From: Tenacibaculum discolor
GTDB taxonomy: Bacteria; Bacteroidota; Bacteroidia; Flavobacteriales; Flavobacteriaceae
Length of the DNA: 64,000 nucleotides
Assembly (NCBI RefSeq): GCF_003664185.1
Contig: NZ_RCCS01000005.1
Span: 526,445 to 590,444, forward strand
Direction of reading: 5' to 3'
Shown: positions 24,487 to 33,605 of the stretch, piece after piece
How positions within the stretch are numbered: the stretch's first letter is position 1
Layout of the letters: every line of letters begins with the position of its first letter
Position numbers and translations under genes: made by a program
The notes under the pieces: model-generated
The model's database searches: none
What the model was told of the DNA's origin: nothing
What the model saw: the letters and a program-made list of their open reading frames with translations, nothing else

Positions 24487-25595
24487 TAAAAAGCAAAAGC
24501 AGCAAACGATATAGCAATAGAGCCGAGCATAGCTAATATAAAAAACATTGTATTAGCAAGTATATATTTCATAAATGTCTTAAAGTACCCTTGATTATAA
24601 AACCTTTTCATGGCTATGAATAAATAAATCATGAAGAGTATTAAAAATACAGGTAAGAAGCTATTAGAGTGTTTGAAAAAATCTATAATGTAAAAAATAG
24701 AAAACAGCAGGAAGAGTACAGTTTGTACGTGAAATACAAAAACAAGATGCTCTACATATGTATACTTTCTTCTAATGTAAATAAACTTTAAGAACAAAGT
24801 AAATAAAGGTAATAGTATAAATAGTGCGATAGAAGCATAGGATAGTACTTGGCGGAAAAACTTTTTTGCTTCATCTTTATCTAAAAAAACTGAGTTAAAA
24901 ACTTTTGCACGTGAGTACCAAAAACGGTTGCTAAAGTTTTTCTCTGCTTTTAAGCTGTCTAAAGCAGCTTCAATAGGAACTTTAGGGTGCGCTTTTTGAA
25001 ATTTCATAAATTTTACGATTCTGAAAGAATCGTTAGAGTCAGTTTTGGCCGGTTCTTGTTCAGAATTATATGAAACTGATGTGGAATCAGGTTTAGGCTG
25101 TGTCTTTTTTGCTTCAAGGGAGTCTTGGTTTTCAAGTTGCTTGAAAACTACATCTTGAATCGAGTCAAGATCTACTTCAATAGCATCGCTATTATCATTG
25201 TTTAATTTAATTTGAGAATTACTACTTGAAGATTTACCGATTCTTAATTCCTCAAATTTTTTATAGCTATCGGTTATACTTATGATTAAAAAAAAGATAA
25301 TTGAAGTAGCTAAATAAAACCTAAATGGATTGGTGTATCTAGTTCTTTTACCGTCAATATAATCTTTAGAAACTTTCCCTGGGTTTATTAATAATGGAAT
25401 TAGCGTTCTCCAAAACTTAGTGTCTAAAGAGAAAAAACCAGCAAAAAGTTCGCGAAGAAAAATGCCTAAGGTAATTTTTTTGCCTCTATTTTTTTGTCCA
25501 CATTCAGGACAAAACTTTTCATTGTTGGTAAAAGGATGTCCGCAGTTTAAACAGTTAGCATCTCTTATAACTGGAACTTTGTTTTTTTTTATCAT
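24483..25595 (-). CDS. DUF3667 family membrane protein with zinc ribbon
   Basis: This 370-residue protein begins with a zinc ribbon (CLNCGHPF near residue 16, then FCPECGQK), followed by the DUF3667 segment KITLGIFLRELFAGFFSLDTKFWRTL and NPGKVSKDYIDGKRTRYTNPFRFYL. Membrane segments lie at about 91-105 and in a group of four after residue 245. A charged, Asp/Ser-rich stretch sits between. Function of the family is unknown. Its start codon overlaps the apaG stop by one base (TAATG), so the pair is translationally coupled, downstream of the T9SS plug gene. Confidence 0.8.
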   Translation of the reverse strand: MIKKNKVPVIRDANCLNCGHPFTNNEKFCPECGQKNRGKKITLGIFLRELFAGFFSLDTKFWRTLIPLLINPGKVSKDYIDGKRTRYTNPFRFYLATSIIFFLIISITDSYKKFEELRIGKSSSSNSQIKLNNDNSDAIEVDLDSIQDVVFKQLENQDSLEAKKTQPKPDSTSVSYNSEQEPAKTDSNDSFRIVKFMKFQKAHPKVPIEAALDSLKAEKNFSNRFWYSRAKVFNSVFLDKDEAKKFFRQVLSYASIALFILLPLFTLFLKFIYIRRKYTYVEHLVFVFHVQTVLFLLFSIFYIIDFFKHSNSFLPVFLILFMIYLFIAMKRFYNQGYFKTFMKYILANTMFFILAMLGSIAISFAAFAFY

Positions 25596-25981
25596 TAGTT
25601 TAAAATAGCAGTAGTGGTTAATTGAAAAGTTGGAATGGTTACTAAGAATTCCTCGAGTGTTTTTACATTAATCATTTTATAATTACCTCCCATAGCGCCA
25701 GTAGTAGAAAGTAAAAAACAATTAGATCTATAGTTATAAATATCGTTAGGTTTTAAGGTAGGGGTTTCTCCAACAACACCTTCACCTTCCACATATTCAG
25801 TGCTATTAAGAGCATCAAAAATAACCCAAAAACGTTCTAGTAGTTTTACAGTGTCTTTTGATCTATTTTCTATAGAGATATAGTAGCTAAAAGCATAGTA
25901 CTGTCGATGCCCTCTGTAAACAGAGCCCCTAAATGATGTTTTTACAGAAATCTTAATGCCTTTTGTTACTTGTTGAAACAT
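25595..25981 (-). CDS. apaG: ApaG family protein (DUF525)
   Basis: This 128-residue protein matches ApaG: a single fibronectin-like beta-sandwich with VTKGIKISVKTSF, YYISIENRSKDTVKLLERFW, VEGEGVVGETPTLKPNDIYNY and the late GAMGGNYKM segment. ApaG was linked to Co2+/Mg2+ resistance in enterobacteria; its molecular role is not settled. The length (about 125) is standard. It lies between the plug gene (51-base gap) and the overlapping DUF3667 gene. Confidence 0.88.
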   Translation of the reverse strand: MFQQVTKGIKISVKTSFRGSVYRGHRQYYAFSYYISIENRSKDTVKLLERFWVIFDALNSTEYVEGEGVVGETPTLKPNDIYNYRSNCFLLSTTGAMGGNYKMINVKTLEEFLVTIPTFQLTTTAILN

Positions 25982-26032
25982 ATGATAAAGATAGTTCTTT
26001 TTCAGTTTTTAGTCAATGTTTCTAAGGATACC

Positions 26033-27265
26033 TTACCTATTTTGGTTAAAAAATCCGTAACCTACACCAATTACTCTGTCGTAAATTTCACCAAAAGGTT
26101 TGTAGTAAACAATCACAGTGTATTCATTTTCTGTTTGATAAAATGAGCCGTCAACTTCATGTAAATCAACATTTTTGTTATTGTCTAAAGTAGCGTAGCT
26201 ATAGTTGTAGAAGCCTTGCTTAAAGGGTAATGTAGTTTTGTAAATTTTCTGAGAAGAGTCGTAAGTCATTTTATTCTCTTCAGATAATTCGTAATTGTTA
26301 AAAGCTCCATAAACAAAAACTTCTTTGTTCTCGTAAGGCTCAAAAGCTTCTAAAGAAAAATGAACTAAGGAGTAATCAGCTTCTGTATTGTCTCTATTGT
26401 CAACGACATCACGTTCTGTGGTTCTTACAACAAACTGTCCATTGATATCGGGGTTATATGTATATATTTTATCATTACGAGGTTCGTCTGTGTAAAGGTA
26501 GCTATGATATAGGTTTTTACGTTCTACTCTAGCAACATTTAAACTGGAGTTTCTTATGAATTTTGTATCAAAATTTAAAAATTCGTTTCCTCCCCAAAAA
26601 TTAGTTTTTACAGTATGATTATAAAGTAGTTGCTGAGGTTTTATAAAAATAGGTTGAAGATTAGTAATAGCTGTATTCCAATTATGGTTTTGAAACAATG
26701 TTACATTAATTTCTTGAGATGGAGTGTTTATCTGTAAACCAGGGTGGTTAACTGAAAATTGAACGGTTTGTTGTTGATTGGTTGTTGCTGCGTTTCTACT
26801 TCTAAAAGCAGCAACCCCAACGGTAGTAATGTCTTCGTAAAACACACAGCGTCTTGTAAAAACAACTTCGTAATCCTCATCTATAACAGATATTAAATAA
26901 TTACCACTTTTGGTAATAATTGTATTTTGATTAGGAATCTCTACAGAGTAGTGTGTGTAGGGTTGTAGTGTGTTAAAAGAATTGGTGAAATTAATAATTT
27001 CATTTTGTTCAAAACCCTCAATATATTGATTGCTGGTCATTGAACTAGGTTTCCAATCATGAGTCATGTGTTCAATTTTATATTGATACTGTTTGCTGTC
27101 AGCATCTAAATCGTCAAAAGACAATTTTAAAACATCGCCTAAACGAACAATTGGAGCGTAAAAATTAGGGTTATTTTTAGGTCGTAATTGTACAGTTTTT
27201 ATGTTTTGAGCAAAGCTCGAAACAACTAATAAAAAGGCAATTAAGGATAGTTCTTTTTTTATCAT
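26033..27265 (-). CDS. Type IX secretion system plug protein (DUF5103)
   Basis: This 410-residue secreted protein matches the family formerly called DUF5103. After a signal peptide (MIKKELSLIAFLLVVSSFAQ) come IKTVQLRPKNNPNFYAPIV, LGDVLKLSFDDLDADSKQY, YKIEHMTHDWKPSSM, SGNYLISVIDEDYEVVFTRR and later beta-rich modules. By recalled work on the Flavobacterium johnsoniae translocon, this protein closes the periplasmic side of the SprA pore. That implies a type IX secretion system, and possibly gliding, in this organism. The gene is almost leaderless by its -7 element and precedes apaG and the DUF3667 gene. Confidence 0.85.
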   Translation of the reverse strand: MIKKELSLIAFLLVVSSFAQNIKTVQLRPKNNPNFYAPIVRLGDVLKLSFDDLDADSKQYQYKIEHMTHDWKPSSMTSNQYIEGFEQNEIINFTNSFNTLQPYTHYSVEIPNQNTIITKSGNYLISVIDEDYEVVFTRRCVFYEDITTVGVAAFRSRNAATTNQQQTVQFSVNHPGLQINTPSQEINVTLFQNHNWNTAITNLQPIFIKPQQLLYNHTVKTNFWGGNEFLNFDTKFIRNSSLNVARVERKNLYHSYLYTDEPRNDKIYTYNPDINGQFVVRTTERDVVDNRDNTEADYSLVHFSLEAFEPYENKEVFVYGAFNNYELSEENKMTYDSSQKIYKTTLPFKQGFYNYSYATLDNNKNVDLHEVDGSFYQTENEYTVIVYYKPFGEIYDRVIGVGYGFFNQNR

Positions 27266-27272
27266 GATGTAA

Positions 27273-27280
27273 CAAAAGTA
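27273..27280 (-). promoter_or_regulatory. Candidate -7 element for the T9SS plug gene
   Basis: On the minus strand this reads TACTTTTG, an exact TAnnTTTG match. Only seven bases separate it from the ATG, so the transcript would have almost no leader. Confidence 0.45.
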
Positions 27281-27384
27281 TCAAAATATAAGCCAAAGAC
27301 AAGGTTTTTATTTAGAATAAATATAAATAATAAGGTTTCGTAAAGATAAAAATGTTTTTGTTCTGCAAAGGGATTCAAAATTTT

Positions 27385-27392
27385 TAAATTTG
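27385..27392 (+). promoter_or_regulatory. Candidate -7 element for the nqr operon
   Basis: TAAATTTG matches TAnnTTTG, 35 bases before the nqrA ATG. TTTG at 27357-27360 is a possible -33 element, with a rather long 24-base spacer. Confidence 0.45.
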
Positions 27393-27427
27393 CGTGTTTT
27401 TTAAGAAAATCAAATTAATCAGTTCCT

Positions 27428-28780
27428 ATGTCAAAAGACATCCGTATTAAGAAAGGCTTGGACATCAAGCTAGTTGGCGAGGCAGAACAGTTAACTACCG
27501 AACTTCAATCAGGTAGTGTGTTTGCAGTAAAGCCAGATGATTTTCACGGCGTTATTCCTAAAATTTTAGCAAAAGAAGGTACAGAAGTAAAAGCAGGTGA
27601 AGCACTTTTTTATTCAAAAAGTGATGAGCGTATTTTATTCCCTAGCCCTGTTAGTGGTAAAGTTACAGAAATCGTTCGTGGAGCACGAAGAAAAGTTTTA
27701 GCAATTAAAATCACTGCTGATGCACAGCAGGAATACAAAGATTTTGGTAAAAAAGATGTAGACGCAATGTCTGGAGAAGAGGTTAAAAACCACTTGTTTG
27801 CTTCAGGTTGTTGGCCGTTTGTAAAACAACGTCCGTACGACGTGGTTGCAAACCCTAATCAAGCACCAAAAGCAATTTTTGTATCAGCCTACGCAAGTGC
27901 ACCTTTAGCAGCCGATTATGATTATGCGTTAAAAGGCAAAGAAGCAGAATTACAAGCAGCTTTAACAGCGTTAACAAAATTAACAGCTGGTAAAGTACAT
28001 GTTTCTGTAGCTAAAAACTCAACACTATCACCATTTAAAGATGTGAAAGGAGTTGAGTTGCATAAAGTTTCAGGTCCACATCCAGTAGGAAATGTTAGTA
28101 CTCAAATAGCACAAATTAATCCTATTAACAAAGGAGAAGTTGTGTGGGTAGTTACACCTCAAGACTTAGTAGTAATAGGAGAGTTATTATTAACTGGAAA
28201 GTTTAACATTACTCGTACAATTGCATTAGCAGGATCTAAATTTAACAAACCACAGTATGTAACTGCAAAAGCAGGAGCGCAAATTGCTGATGTTGTTAAA
28301 GGAAATTTAGATGCCAATAATGCTCGTATAATTAGTGGAAATGTTTTAAGTGGTTTAGAAGTTAAAGAAGATGGTTTCTTAGGATACTACGATAACTTAA
28401 TTACAGCTATCCCAGAAGGAGATGACTATGAGTTATTTGGGTGGAATAAGCCAGTTTTTAATAAAATATCTACTTCTAGAGCATTAACTTTTTCTTGGTT
28501 AAATCCAAAGAAAAAATATGACTTAGATACGAATACTAACGGAGAGCATAGAGCATTTGTAGTAACAGGTTCTTATGAAGAAATTTTCCCGTTAGATATC
28601 TATCCGATGCAATTATTAAAAGCTTGTATGTACAAGGATCTTGACGAAATGGAAGGATTAGGAGCTTACGAAATTGCACCAGAAGATTTTGCGTTAACAG
28701 AATTTATTTGTGTGTCGAAACAACCTCACCAAAAAATAATTCGTGAAGGATTAGATTTAATGAGAGAAGAATTAGGATAA
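27428..28780 (+). CDS. nqrA: Na+-translocating NADH:quinone reductase subunit A
   Basis: This 450-residue cytoplasmic-side subunit belongs to the six-subunit Na+-NQR, which couples NADH oxidation and ubiquinone or menaquinone reduction to Na+ export. The start KDIRIKKGLDIKLVGEA and the segments AVKPDDFHGVIPKILAKEG, FPSPVSGKVTEIVRGARRK (biotinyl/lipoyl-like fold) and GCWPFVKQRPYDVVANP are typical of NqrA. The length equals the family's usual 445-450. It is the first gene of the operon, with three bases between its stop and nqrB. Confidence 0.95.
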   Translation: MSKDIRIKKGLDIKLVGEAEQLTTELQSGSVFAVKPDDFHGVIPKILAKEGTEVKAGEALFYSKSDERILFPSPVSGKVTEIVRGARRKVLAIKITADAQQEYKDFGKKDVDAMSGEEVKNHLFASGCWPFVKQRPYDVVANPNQAPKAIFVSAYASAPLAADYDYALKGKEAELQAALTALTKLTAGKVHVSVAKNSTLSPFKDVKGVELHKVSGPHPVGNVSTQIAQINPINKGEVVWVVTPQDLVVIGELLLTGKFNITRTIALAGSKFNKPQYVTAKAGAQIADVVKGNLDANNARIISGNVLSGLEVKEDGFLGYYDNLITAIPEGDDYELFGWNKPVFNKISTSRALTFSWLNPKKKYDLDTNTNGEHRAFVVTGSYEEIFPLDIYPMQLLKACMYKDLDEMEGLGAYEIAPEDFALTEFICVSKQPHQKIIREGLDLMREELG

Positions 28781-28783
28781 GAT

Positions 28784-29989
28784 ATGGGCTTAAAACAAAA
28801 CTTACATAATTTAAAAAAGAAGTATGAAGGAACTAAAATAGCTCCGCTATTCAATGGTTTTCATACATTCTTATATATGCCGAATGAGACAACTCATGGA
28901 GGAACTCACATTAAGTCGGCAGATGATCTTAAACGTACAATGAATACAGTAATCATGGCATTAATTCCATGTTTAATATTCGGTATGTTTAATGCAGGGT
29001 ATCAGCATAATCTTCAAATAGAAGCCGTTTCAAACGCAACTGGTTTCTTTTCTGGAGAATTTTGGAATATGGATAACTTACTAATCGGTTTAGTTAAAAT
29101 ATTACCGTTAGTAATCGTATCGTATGTTGTTGGTTTAGCAATAGAATTTATTTTCTGTATAATCAAAGGACATGAGATAGAAGAAGGATACTTAGTAACA
29201 GGAATGTTAGTTCCGTTAATTGTACCAGTAGATTTACCATTATGGATGCTAGCAGTAGCAGTAGCTTTTGGTGTTGTAATTGGTAAGGAAGTATTTGGAG
29301 GAACTGGGATGAATATCTTAAACCCAGCCTTAACAATTCGTGCATTCTTATTCTTTGCATATCCAACATGGATGTCTGGAGATAAAGTATGGGTTCAAGG
29401 AGCTGTAGAAGCTGCAGGAACAGCTGATGCTATTTCAGGAGAAACTATCTTAGGAAGTTTAGCACAGTCGCAACCATTAAACTATTCAGTTTCTGATATG
29501 TTCTTTGGATTTATTCCAGGTTCTGTAGGAGAAACTTCAACATTATTAATTTTATTAGGAGCTTTATTCCTAATCTTTACAAAGATTGGAAGCTGGAGAA
29601 TTATGTTATCTGCAGTTATTGGAGCTTTAGTAATGGGATTCATCTTTAACCAAGTAGTTGATATGGGATGGATTGGTGAAACAAGTAAGTTTTACGGATT
29701 AATGAGCTTAGATTTTTGGAAACATTTATTAATTGGAGGTTTTGCATTTGGTGCGGTATACATGGCCACAGACCCTGTTACAGCATCGCAAACTAACAAA
29801 GGAAAGTGGATTTATGGATTCTTAATTGGATTTATGTCAATTATGATTCGTGTATTCAACCCAGCATACCCAGAAGGAGTAATGTTAGCAATCTTATTAA
29901 TGAACGTATTTGCTCCAACAATTGACCATTACGTAGTTCAAGGTAATGTTAAGAGAAGATTAAAACGTTTAAAAGCTAAAACTGCCTAA
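28784..29989 (+). CDS. nqrB: Na+-translocating NADH:quinone reductase subunit B
   Basis: This 401-residue membrane subunit has about ten hydrophobic segments. It carries a covalent FMN on Thr221 in ISGETILGS (the counterpart of the SGAT site) and takes part in quinone reduction and Na+ movement. The conserved GMNILNPALTIRAFLFFAYP and MATDPVTASQTNKGKW segments are present. The SGET form in place of SGAT is a small change next to the FMN threonine. The N-terminal soluble part (about 1-55) is normal for NqrB. It is spaced two bases from nqrC. Confidence 0.95.
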   Translation: MGLKQNLHNLKKKYEGTKIAPLFNGFHTFLYMPNETTHGGTHIKSADDLKRTMNTVIMALIPCLIFGMFNAGYQHNLQIEAVSNATGFFSGEFWNMDNLLIGLVKILPLVIVSYVVGLAIEFIFCIIKGHEIEEGYLVTGMLVPLIVPVDLPLWMLAVAVAFGVVIGKEVFGGTGMNILNPALTIRAFLFFAYPTWMSGDKVWVQGAVEAAGTADAISGETILGSLAQSQPLNYSVSDMFFGFIPGSVGETSTLLILLGALFLIFTKIGSWRIMLSAVIGALVMGFIFNQVVDMGWIGETSKFYGLMSLDFWKHLLIGGFAFGAVYMATDPVTASQTNKGKWIYGFLIGFMSIMIRVFNPAYPEGVMLAILLMNVFAPTIDHYVVQGNVKRRLKRLKAKTA

Positions 29990-29991
29990 TT

Positions 29992-30732
29992 ATGAGTAAG
30001 AAGACAGATAGTAATTTATATACGGTACTTTTCGCCATAGGAATGGTGTTAGTAGTAGGTGCGTTGTTAGCTTTTACAGCGTCATCACTTCGCCCAACAA
30101 TCGATGCTAATAAACGTATCGAGAAGCAGCAAAATATTTTGTATGCAATGGGTGTTAATGAAAATGATGAAACAAGTGTAGAGTTTGTTTCAAAAGATAA
30201 AGTAGCAGAAGAGTTTGCTAAATACATTAAAAAACAATTAGTAATCGAAGGAGATAATGTTTCTGAAGATGCCGAAGCGTATTTAATCGATATAAAAAAG
30301 CAACAAACAGCAGCTAAAGAAGGTAAAACAAGAAAATTACCATTATTTGTAGGTGAAAAAGAAGGAAAAACATTCTATATCGCTCCAATTAGAGGTAAAG
30401 GTCTTTGGGATGCTATTTGGGGGTATGTTGCAATGGATAAAAATATGGTAGTTCAAGGAGTTTTCTTCGATCACAAAGGAGAAACACCTGGTTTAGGAGC
30501 TAACATTAAGCAACGTTACTTTATGGATGATTTTATTGGAGAAGATTTAATGAATAACGGTTCTTTTAAAGGAATTTCAGTTTCTAAATCTAACAATGAT
30601 CCAAAGAATGAAGATAAAAATGATAATGAGGTAGATGCAATTGCAGGAGCAACTATTACTGGTAACGGAGTAGCTGCAATGATTAAATCTGAAATAGGTT
30701 TATACGTACCTTACTTTAAAACATTAAAATAA
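29992..30732 (+). CDS. nqrC: Na+-translocating NADH:quinone reductase subunit C
   Basis: This 246-residue subunit has one N-terminal membrane helix (about 11-30) and a periplasmic domain that bears the second covalent FMN, on Thr221 in AIAGATITGNGV, matching the SGATxT flavinylation site. IRGKGLWDAIWGYVAMD and GETPGLGANI are the usual family segments. The flavin transferase ApbE, needed to attach both FMN groups, is not encoded in this window. The start ATG lies two bases after the nqrB stop and nqrD begins two bases after its own stop. Confidence 0.95.
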   Translation: MSKKTDSNLYTVLFAIGMVLVVGALLAFTASSLRPTIDANKRIEKQQNILYAMGVNENDETSVEFVSKDKVAEEFAKYIKKQLVIEGDNVSEDAEAYLIDIKKQQTAAKEGKTRKLPLFVGEKEGKTFYIAPIRGKGLWDAIWGYVAMDKNMVVQGVFFDHKGETPGLGANIKQRYFMDDFIGEDLMNNGSFKGISVSKSNNDPKNEDKNDNEVDAIAGATITGNGVAAMIKSEIGLYVPYFKTLK

Positions 30733-30734
30733 AT

Positions 30735-31379
30735 ATGGGACTTTTATCAAAAAAAGACGCAGCATTAATTACTGATCCATTAGCAGATAATAACCCAATT
30801 ACAATTCAGGTATTAGGTATTTGTTCTGCATTAGCAATTACAGCAGAGTTAAAAGCCTCTATTGTAATGTCTATATCGGTATTATTTGTATTAGGAGTAG
30901 GGAATGTAGTAATCTCGTTAATGAGAAATATTATTCCATCAAAAATTAGAATTATTGTACAGTTAATCGTAGTAGCTACGTTAGTAATTATTGTAGACCA
31001 AGTGCTAAAAGCATTTGCGTACGATTTAAGTAAAACCTTATCGGTATTTATTGGGTTAATTATTACCAACTGTATTATTATGGGACGTTTTGAAGCATTT
31101 GCTTTAGGTAATGGACCATGGAGATCGTTTTTAGATGGAATAGGAAATGCTTTAGGATATGCAGTAATCTTAATTATTGTAGGATTCTTTAGAGAATTAT
31201 TCGGTTCAGGTACTTTATTAGGATTTAAAGTACTAGGTGATCCTATCGAAAAAACAGGATTGTATGCTTTAGGATACGAAAACAACGGGTTTATGTTATT
31301 ATCACCAATGGCATTAATTGTTGTAGGTATTATTATTTGGGTACAACGTACAAGAAATAAAGCATTAGTAGAAGACTAA
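30735..31379 (+). CDS. nqrD: Na+-translocating NADH:quinone reductase subunit D
   Basis: This 214-residue integral membrane subunit of Na+-NQR has six hydrophobic segments and belongs to the RnfAE/NqrDE family. Typical segments are DPLADNNPITIQVLGICSAL, IIPSKIRIIVQLIVVATLVI and NCIIMGRFEAFAL, where the Cys near residue 116 supplies half of an Fe site shared with NqrE in solved structures. The length is standard. Confidence 0.95.
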   Translation: MGLLSKKDAALITDPLADNNPITIQVLGICSALAITAELKASIVMSISVLFVLGVGNVVISLMRNIIPSKIRIIVQLIVVATLVIIVDQVLKAFAYDLSKTLSVFIGLIITNCIIMGRFEAFALGNGPWRSFLDGIGNALGYAVILIIVGFFRELFGSGTLLGFKVLGDPIEKTGLYALGYENNGFMLLSPMALIVVGIIIWVQRTRNKALVED

Positions 31380-31410
31380 CCTAAGTTAGTGTTCATTAAA
31401 AATATAGAAA

Positions 31411-32169
31411 ATGGAACATATAGAATTATTTTTCAAATCGATATTTATAGATAACATGGTATTTGCTACCTTTTTAGGAATGTGTTCTTACCTTGCTGTA
31501 TCTAAAAAAGTATCAACAGCCGTAGGTTTAGGAGCTGCAGTAATCTTTGTATTAGCAGTTACAGTACCAGTAAACTGGTTGTTAGATCAATACTTATTAC
31601 AACCTGGAGCTTTAAAGTGGTTAGGAGAAGAGTATGTAGATTATGACTTAAGTTTCTTATCATTTATCATGTTTATTGCAACAATTGCAACCATGGTACA
31701 ATTAGTAGAAATTATTGTTGAAAAATTCGCACCAGCATTATATAACTCTTTAGGTATTTTCTTACCGTTAATTGCAGTAAACTGTGCAATTTTAGGAGGA
31801 TCTTTATTTATGCAGTCTCGTGAAATTCCAACATTAGGTTTATCATTTACGTACGGTATTGGTTCAGGAATCGGGTGGTTTTTAGCAATTTTAGCAATTG
31901 CAGCTATTCGTGAAAAAATCAGATACTCATCTGTGCCACCAGCATTAAGAGGTTTAGGTATTACATTCATTATTACAGGTTTAATGGCTATCGGATTCAT
32001 GAGTTTCGGTGGAATGTTAACTGGAGGTGATGATGCAGGTAAAAAAGAAGAAACTGCTGAAGTTAAGGTTGAAAAGAAAGAAGTTGAAGAAAAGGTAGTA
32101 GAGGAAACTGAAAAGACTGAAGAGAAAGCAGAAGAATTAGCTAATAACACTAAAGAAATTACAGAATAA
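31411..32169 (+). CDS. nqrE: Na+-translocating NADH:quinone reductase subunit E, with charged C-terminal tail
   Basis: This 252-residue subunit pairs with NqrD in the membrane. Residues 1-200 match NqrE, with six helices, [17 protein letters not shown] and [11 protein letters not shown] (Cys residues of the shared Fe site), and [14 protein letters not shown]. The usual length is about 200; here a further tail of about 45 residues (after GGDDAG) contains almost only Lys, Glu, Val, Thr and Ala. The tail begins after the last helix and is likely disordered. The stop overlaps the nqrF ATG (TAATG). The tail looks genuine, since the frame stays open to the overlap. Confidence 0.93.
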   Translation: MEHIELFFKSIFIDNMVFATFLGMCSYLAVSKKVSTAVGLGAAVIFVLAVTVPVNWLLDQYLLQPGALKWLGEEYVDYDLSFLSFIMFIATIATMVQLVEIIVEKFAPALYNSLGIFLPLIAVNCAILGGSLFMQSREIPTLGLSFTYGIGSGIGWFLAILAIAAIREKIRYSSVPPALRGLGITFIITGLMAIGFMSFGGMLTGGDDAGKKEETAEVKVEKKEVEEKVVEETEKTEEKAEELANNTKEITE

Positions 32170-33485
32170 TGGTATTTTTAGAAGTAAGCACAGGAGGAAC
32201 AGTTGCTATTACAGTATTAGCGTTTTTAGCGGTAATCTTAGTTTTAGTAGCTTTATTATTATTTGTTAAGCAAAAATTGGCACCATCTGGACCTGTAAAG
32301 ATTACAATTAATGGTGAAAAAACAATAGAAGTAGCATCAGGGGGAACTTTATTATCTACCTTAGGTAATGAAAAAATCTTCTTACCATCAGCTTGTGGTG
32401 GTGGTGGTTCTTGTGTACAATGTGAGTGTCATGTAAATTCAGGTGGAGGAGAAGCTTTACCTACAGAAACACCACACTTTACACGTAAAGAATTACAAAA
32501 CGGTATCCGTTTAGCATGTCAGGTAAAAGTAAAGCAAGATATGGATATCTCTATTCCAGAAGAAATTTTCGGAATTAAGAAATGGGAAGCAACTGTTGTA
32601 AGAAACTATAACGTAGCAACTTTTATTAAGGAGTTTGTGGTTGAGATTCCAGAAGAAATGGATTATAAAGCAGGTGGGTATATTCAAATTGAAATACCAC
32701 CATGTGAAGTAAAATATGCTGATATGGATATTTCTGCACATCCACAAGATCATCCAGGTGAACCTGATAAATTTGAGGCTGATTGGGATAAATTTAACCT
32801 AAGGCCATTAGTAATGAAGAATGAAGAAACTGTAGAGAGAGCATACTCTATGGCTTCTTACCCTGCTGAAGGAAGAGAAATCATGTTAAATGTTCGTGTA
32901 GCAACACCTCCTTTCGACCGTGCTAAAGGCGGATGGATGGATGTAAATCCAGGGGTGGCATCTTCGTATATTTTTAATCAAAAGCCAGGAGATAAAGTAA
33001 CTATTTCTGGACCTTATGGTGAATTCTTCATCAATGATTCTGAAGCTGAAATGTTATATGTAGGTGGTGGAGCTGGTATGGCACCAATGCGTTCACATAT
33101 TTATCATTTATTTAGAACTTTAAAGACTGGTAGAAAAGTAACATACTGGTATGGAGGTCGTTCTAAAGCAGAGTTATTCTACATTCACTACTTTAGAGCG
33201 TTAGAAAAAGACTTTCCAAACTTTAAATTCTACTTGGCATTATCTGAGCCATTAGAAGAAGATAACTGGAAGGTTAAAAAAGATATTAATGATGAAAGTG
33301 GAGATGGTTTTGTTGGGTTTATTCACCAAGTTGTAATAGACCAATATTTATCTAAACATGAAAGTCCTGAGGATTTAGAATTATATTTCTGTGGACCACC
33401 ATTAATGAACAAAGCAGTACAAAAAATGGGTGAAGATTTTGGTTTAGATGACGAAAACATTCGTTTTGATGACTTTGGAGGATAG
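32169..33485 (+). CDS. nqrF: Na+-translocating NADH:quinone reductase subunit F
   Basis: This 438-residue electron-input subunit of Na+-NQR oxidises NADH. An N-terminal membrane helix (about 8-30) is followed by a plant-type 2Fe-2S ferredoxin domain with ligands Cys76, Cys82, Cys85 and Cys117. Then come the FAD domain (ERAYSMASYPAEG) and the NADH-binding domain (YVGGGAGMAPMRSHIYHLF, with FCGPPLMNKAV near the end). The length is a little above the usual 405-410 because of segments between the ferredoxin and FAD domains. It is the last gene of the operon and is closed by a perfect terminator. Confidence 0.95.
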   Translation: MVFLEVSTGGTVAITVLAFLAVILVLVALLLFVKQKLAPSGPVKITINGEKTIEVASGGTLLSTLGNEKIFLPSACGGGGSCVQCECHVNSGGGEALPTETPHFTRKELQNGIRLACQVKVKQDMDISIPEEIFGIKKWEATVVRNYNVATFIKEFVVEIPEEMDYKAGGYIQIEIPPCEVKYADMDISAHPQDHPGEPDKFEADWDKFNLRPLVMKNEETVERAYSMASYPAEGREIMLNVRVATPPFDRAKGGWMDVNPGVASSYIFNQKPGDKVTISGPYGEFFINDSEAEMLYVGGGAGMAPMRSHIYHLFRTLKTGRKVTYWYGGRSKAELFYIHYFRALEKDFPNFKFYLALSEPLEEDNWKVKKDINDESGDGFVGFIHQVVIDQYLSKHESPEDLELYFCGPPLMNKAVQKMGEDFGLDDENIRFDDFGG

Positions 33486-33507
33486 ACACTCAGTGTTTTT
33501 TATATAT

Positions 33508-33537
33508 AAAAACCGATACAAATTTGTATCGGTTTTT
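33508..33537 (+). terminator. Terminator of the nqr operon
   Basis: Perfect 15-base arms (33508-33522 and 33523-33537, core CCGATACAAA) with A-runs on the left and T-runs on the right. It lies between convergent genes. Confidence 0.9.
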
Positions 33538-33605
33538 TTTTATATTTAAAAAGATAAGGTTTAGATGTAATAAAAGCAAGACAACGTTTTTAGCAAAAAA
33601 AAAAG

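Noticed and set aside
30806..31285. Antisense frames in nqrD and nqrE (also 31641-32150)
   Set aside because: They are shadows of hydrophobic codons in genes that are certain.
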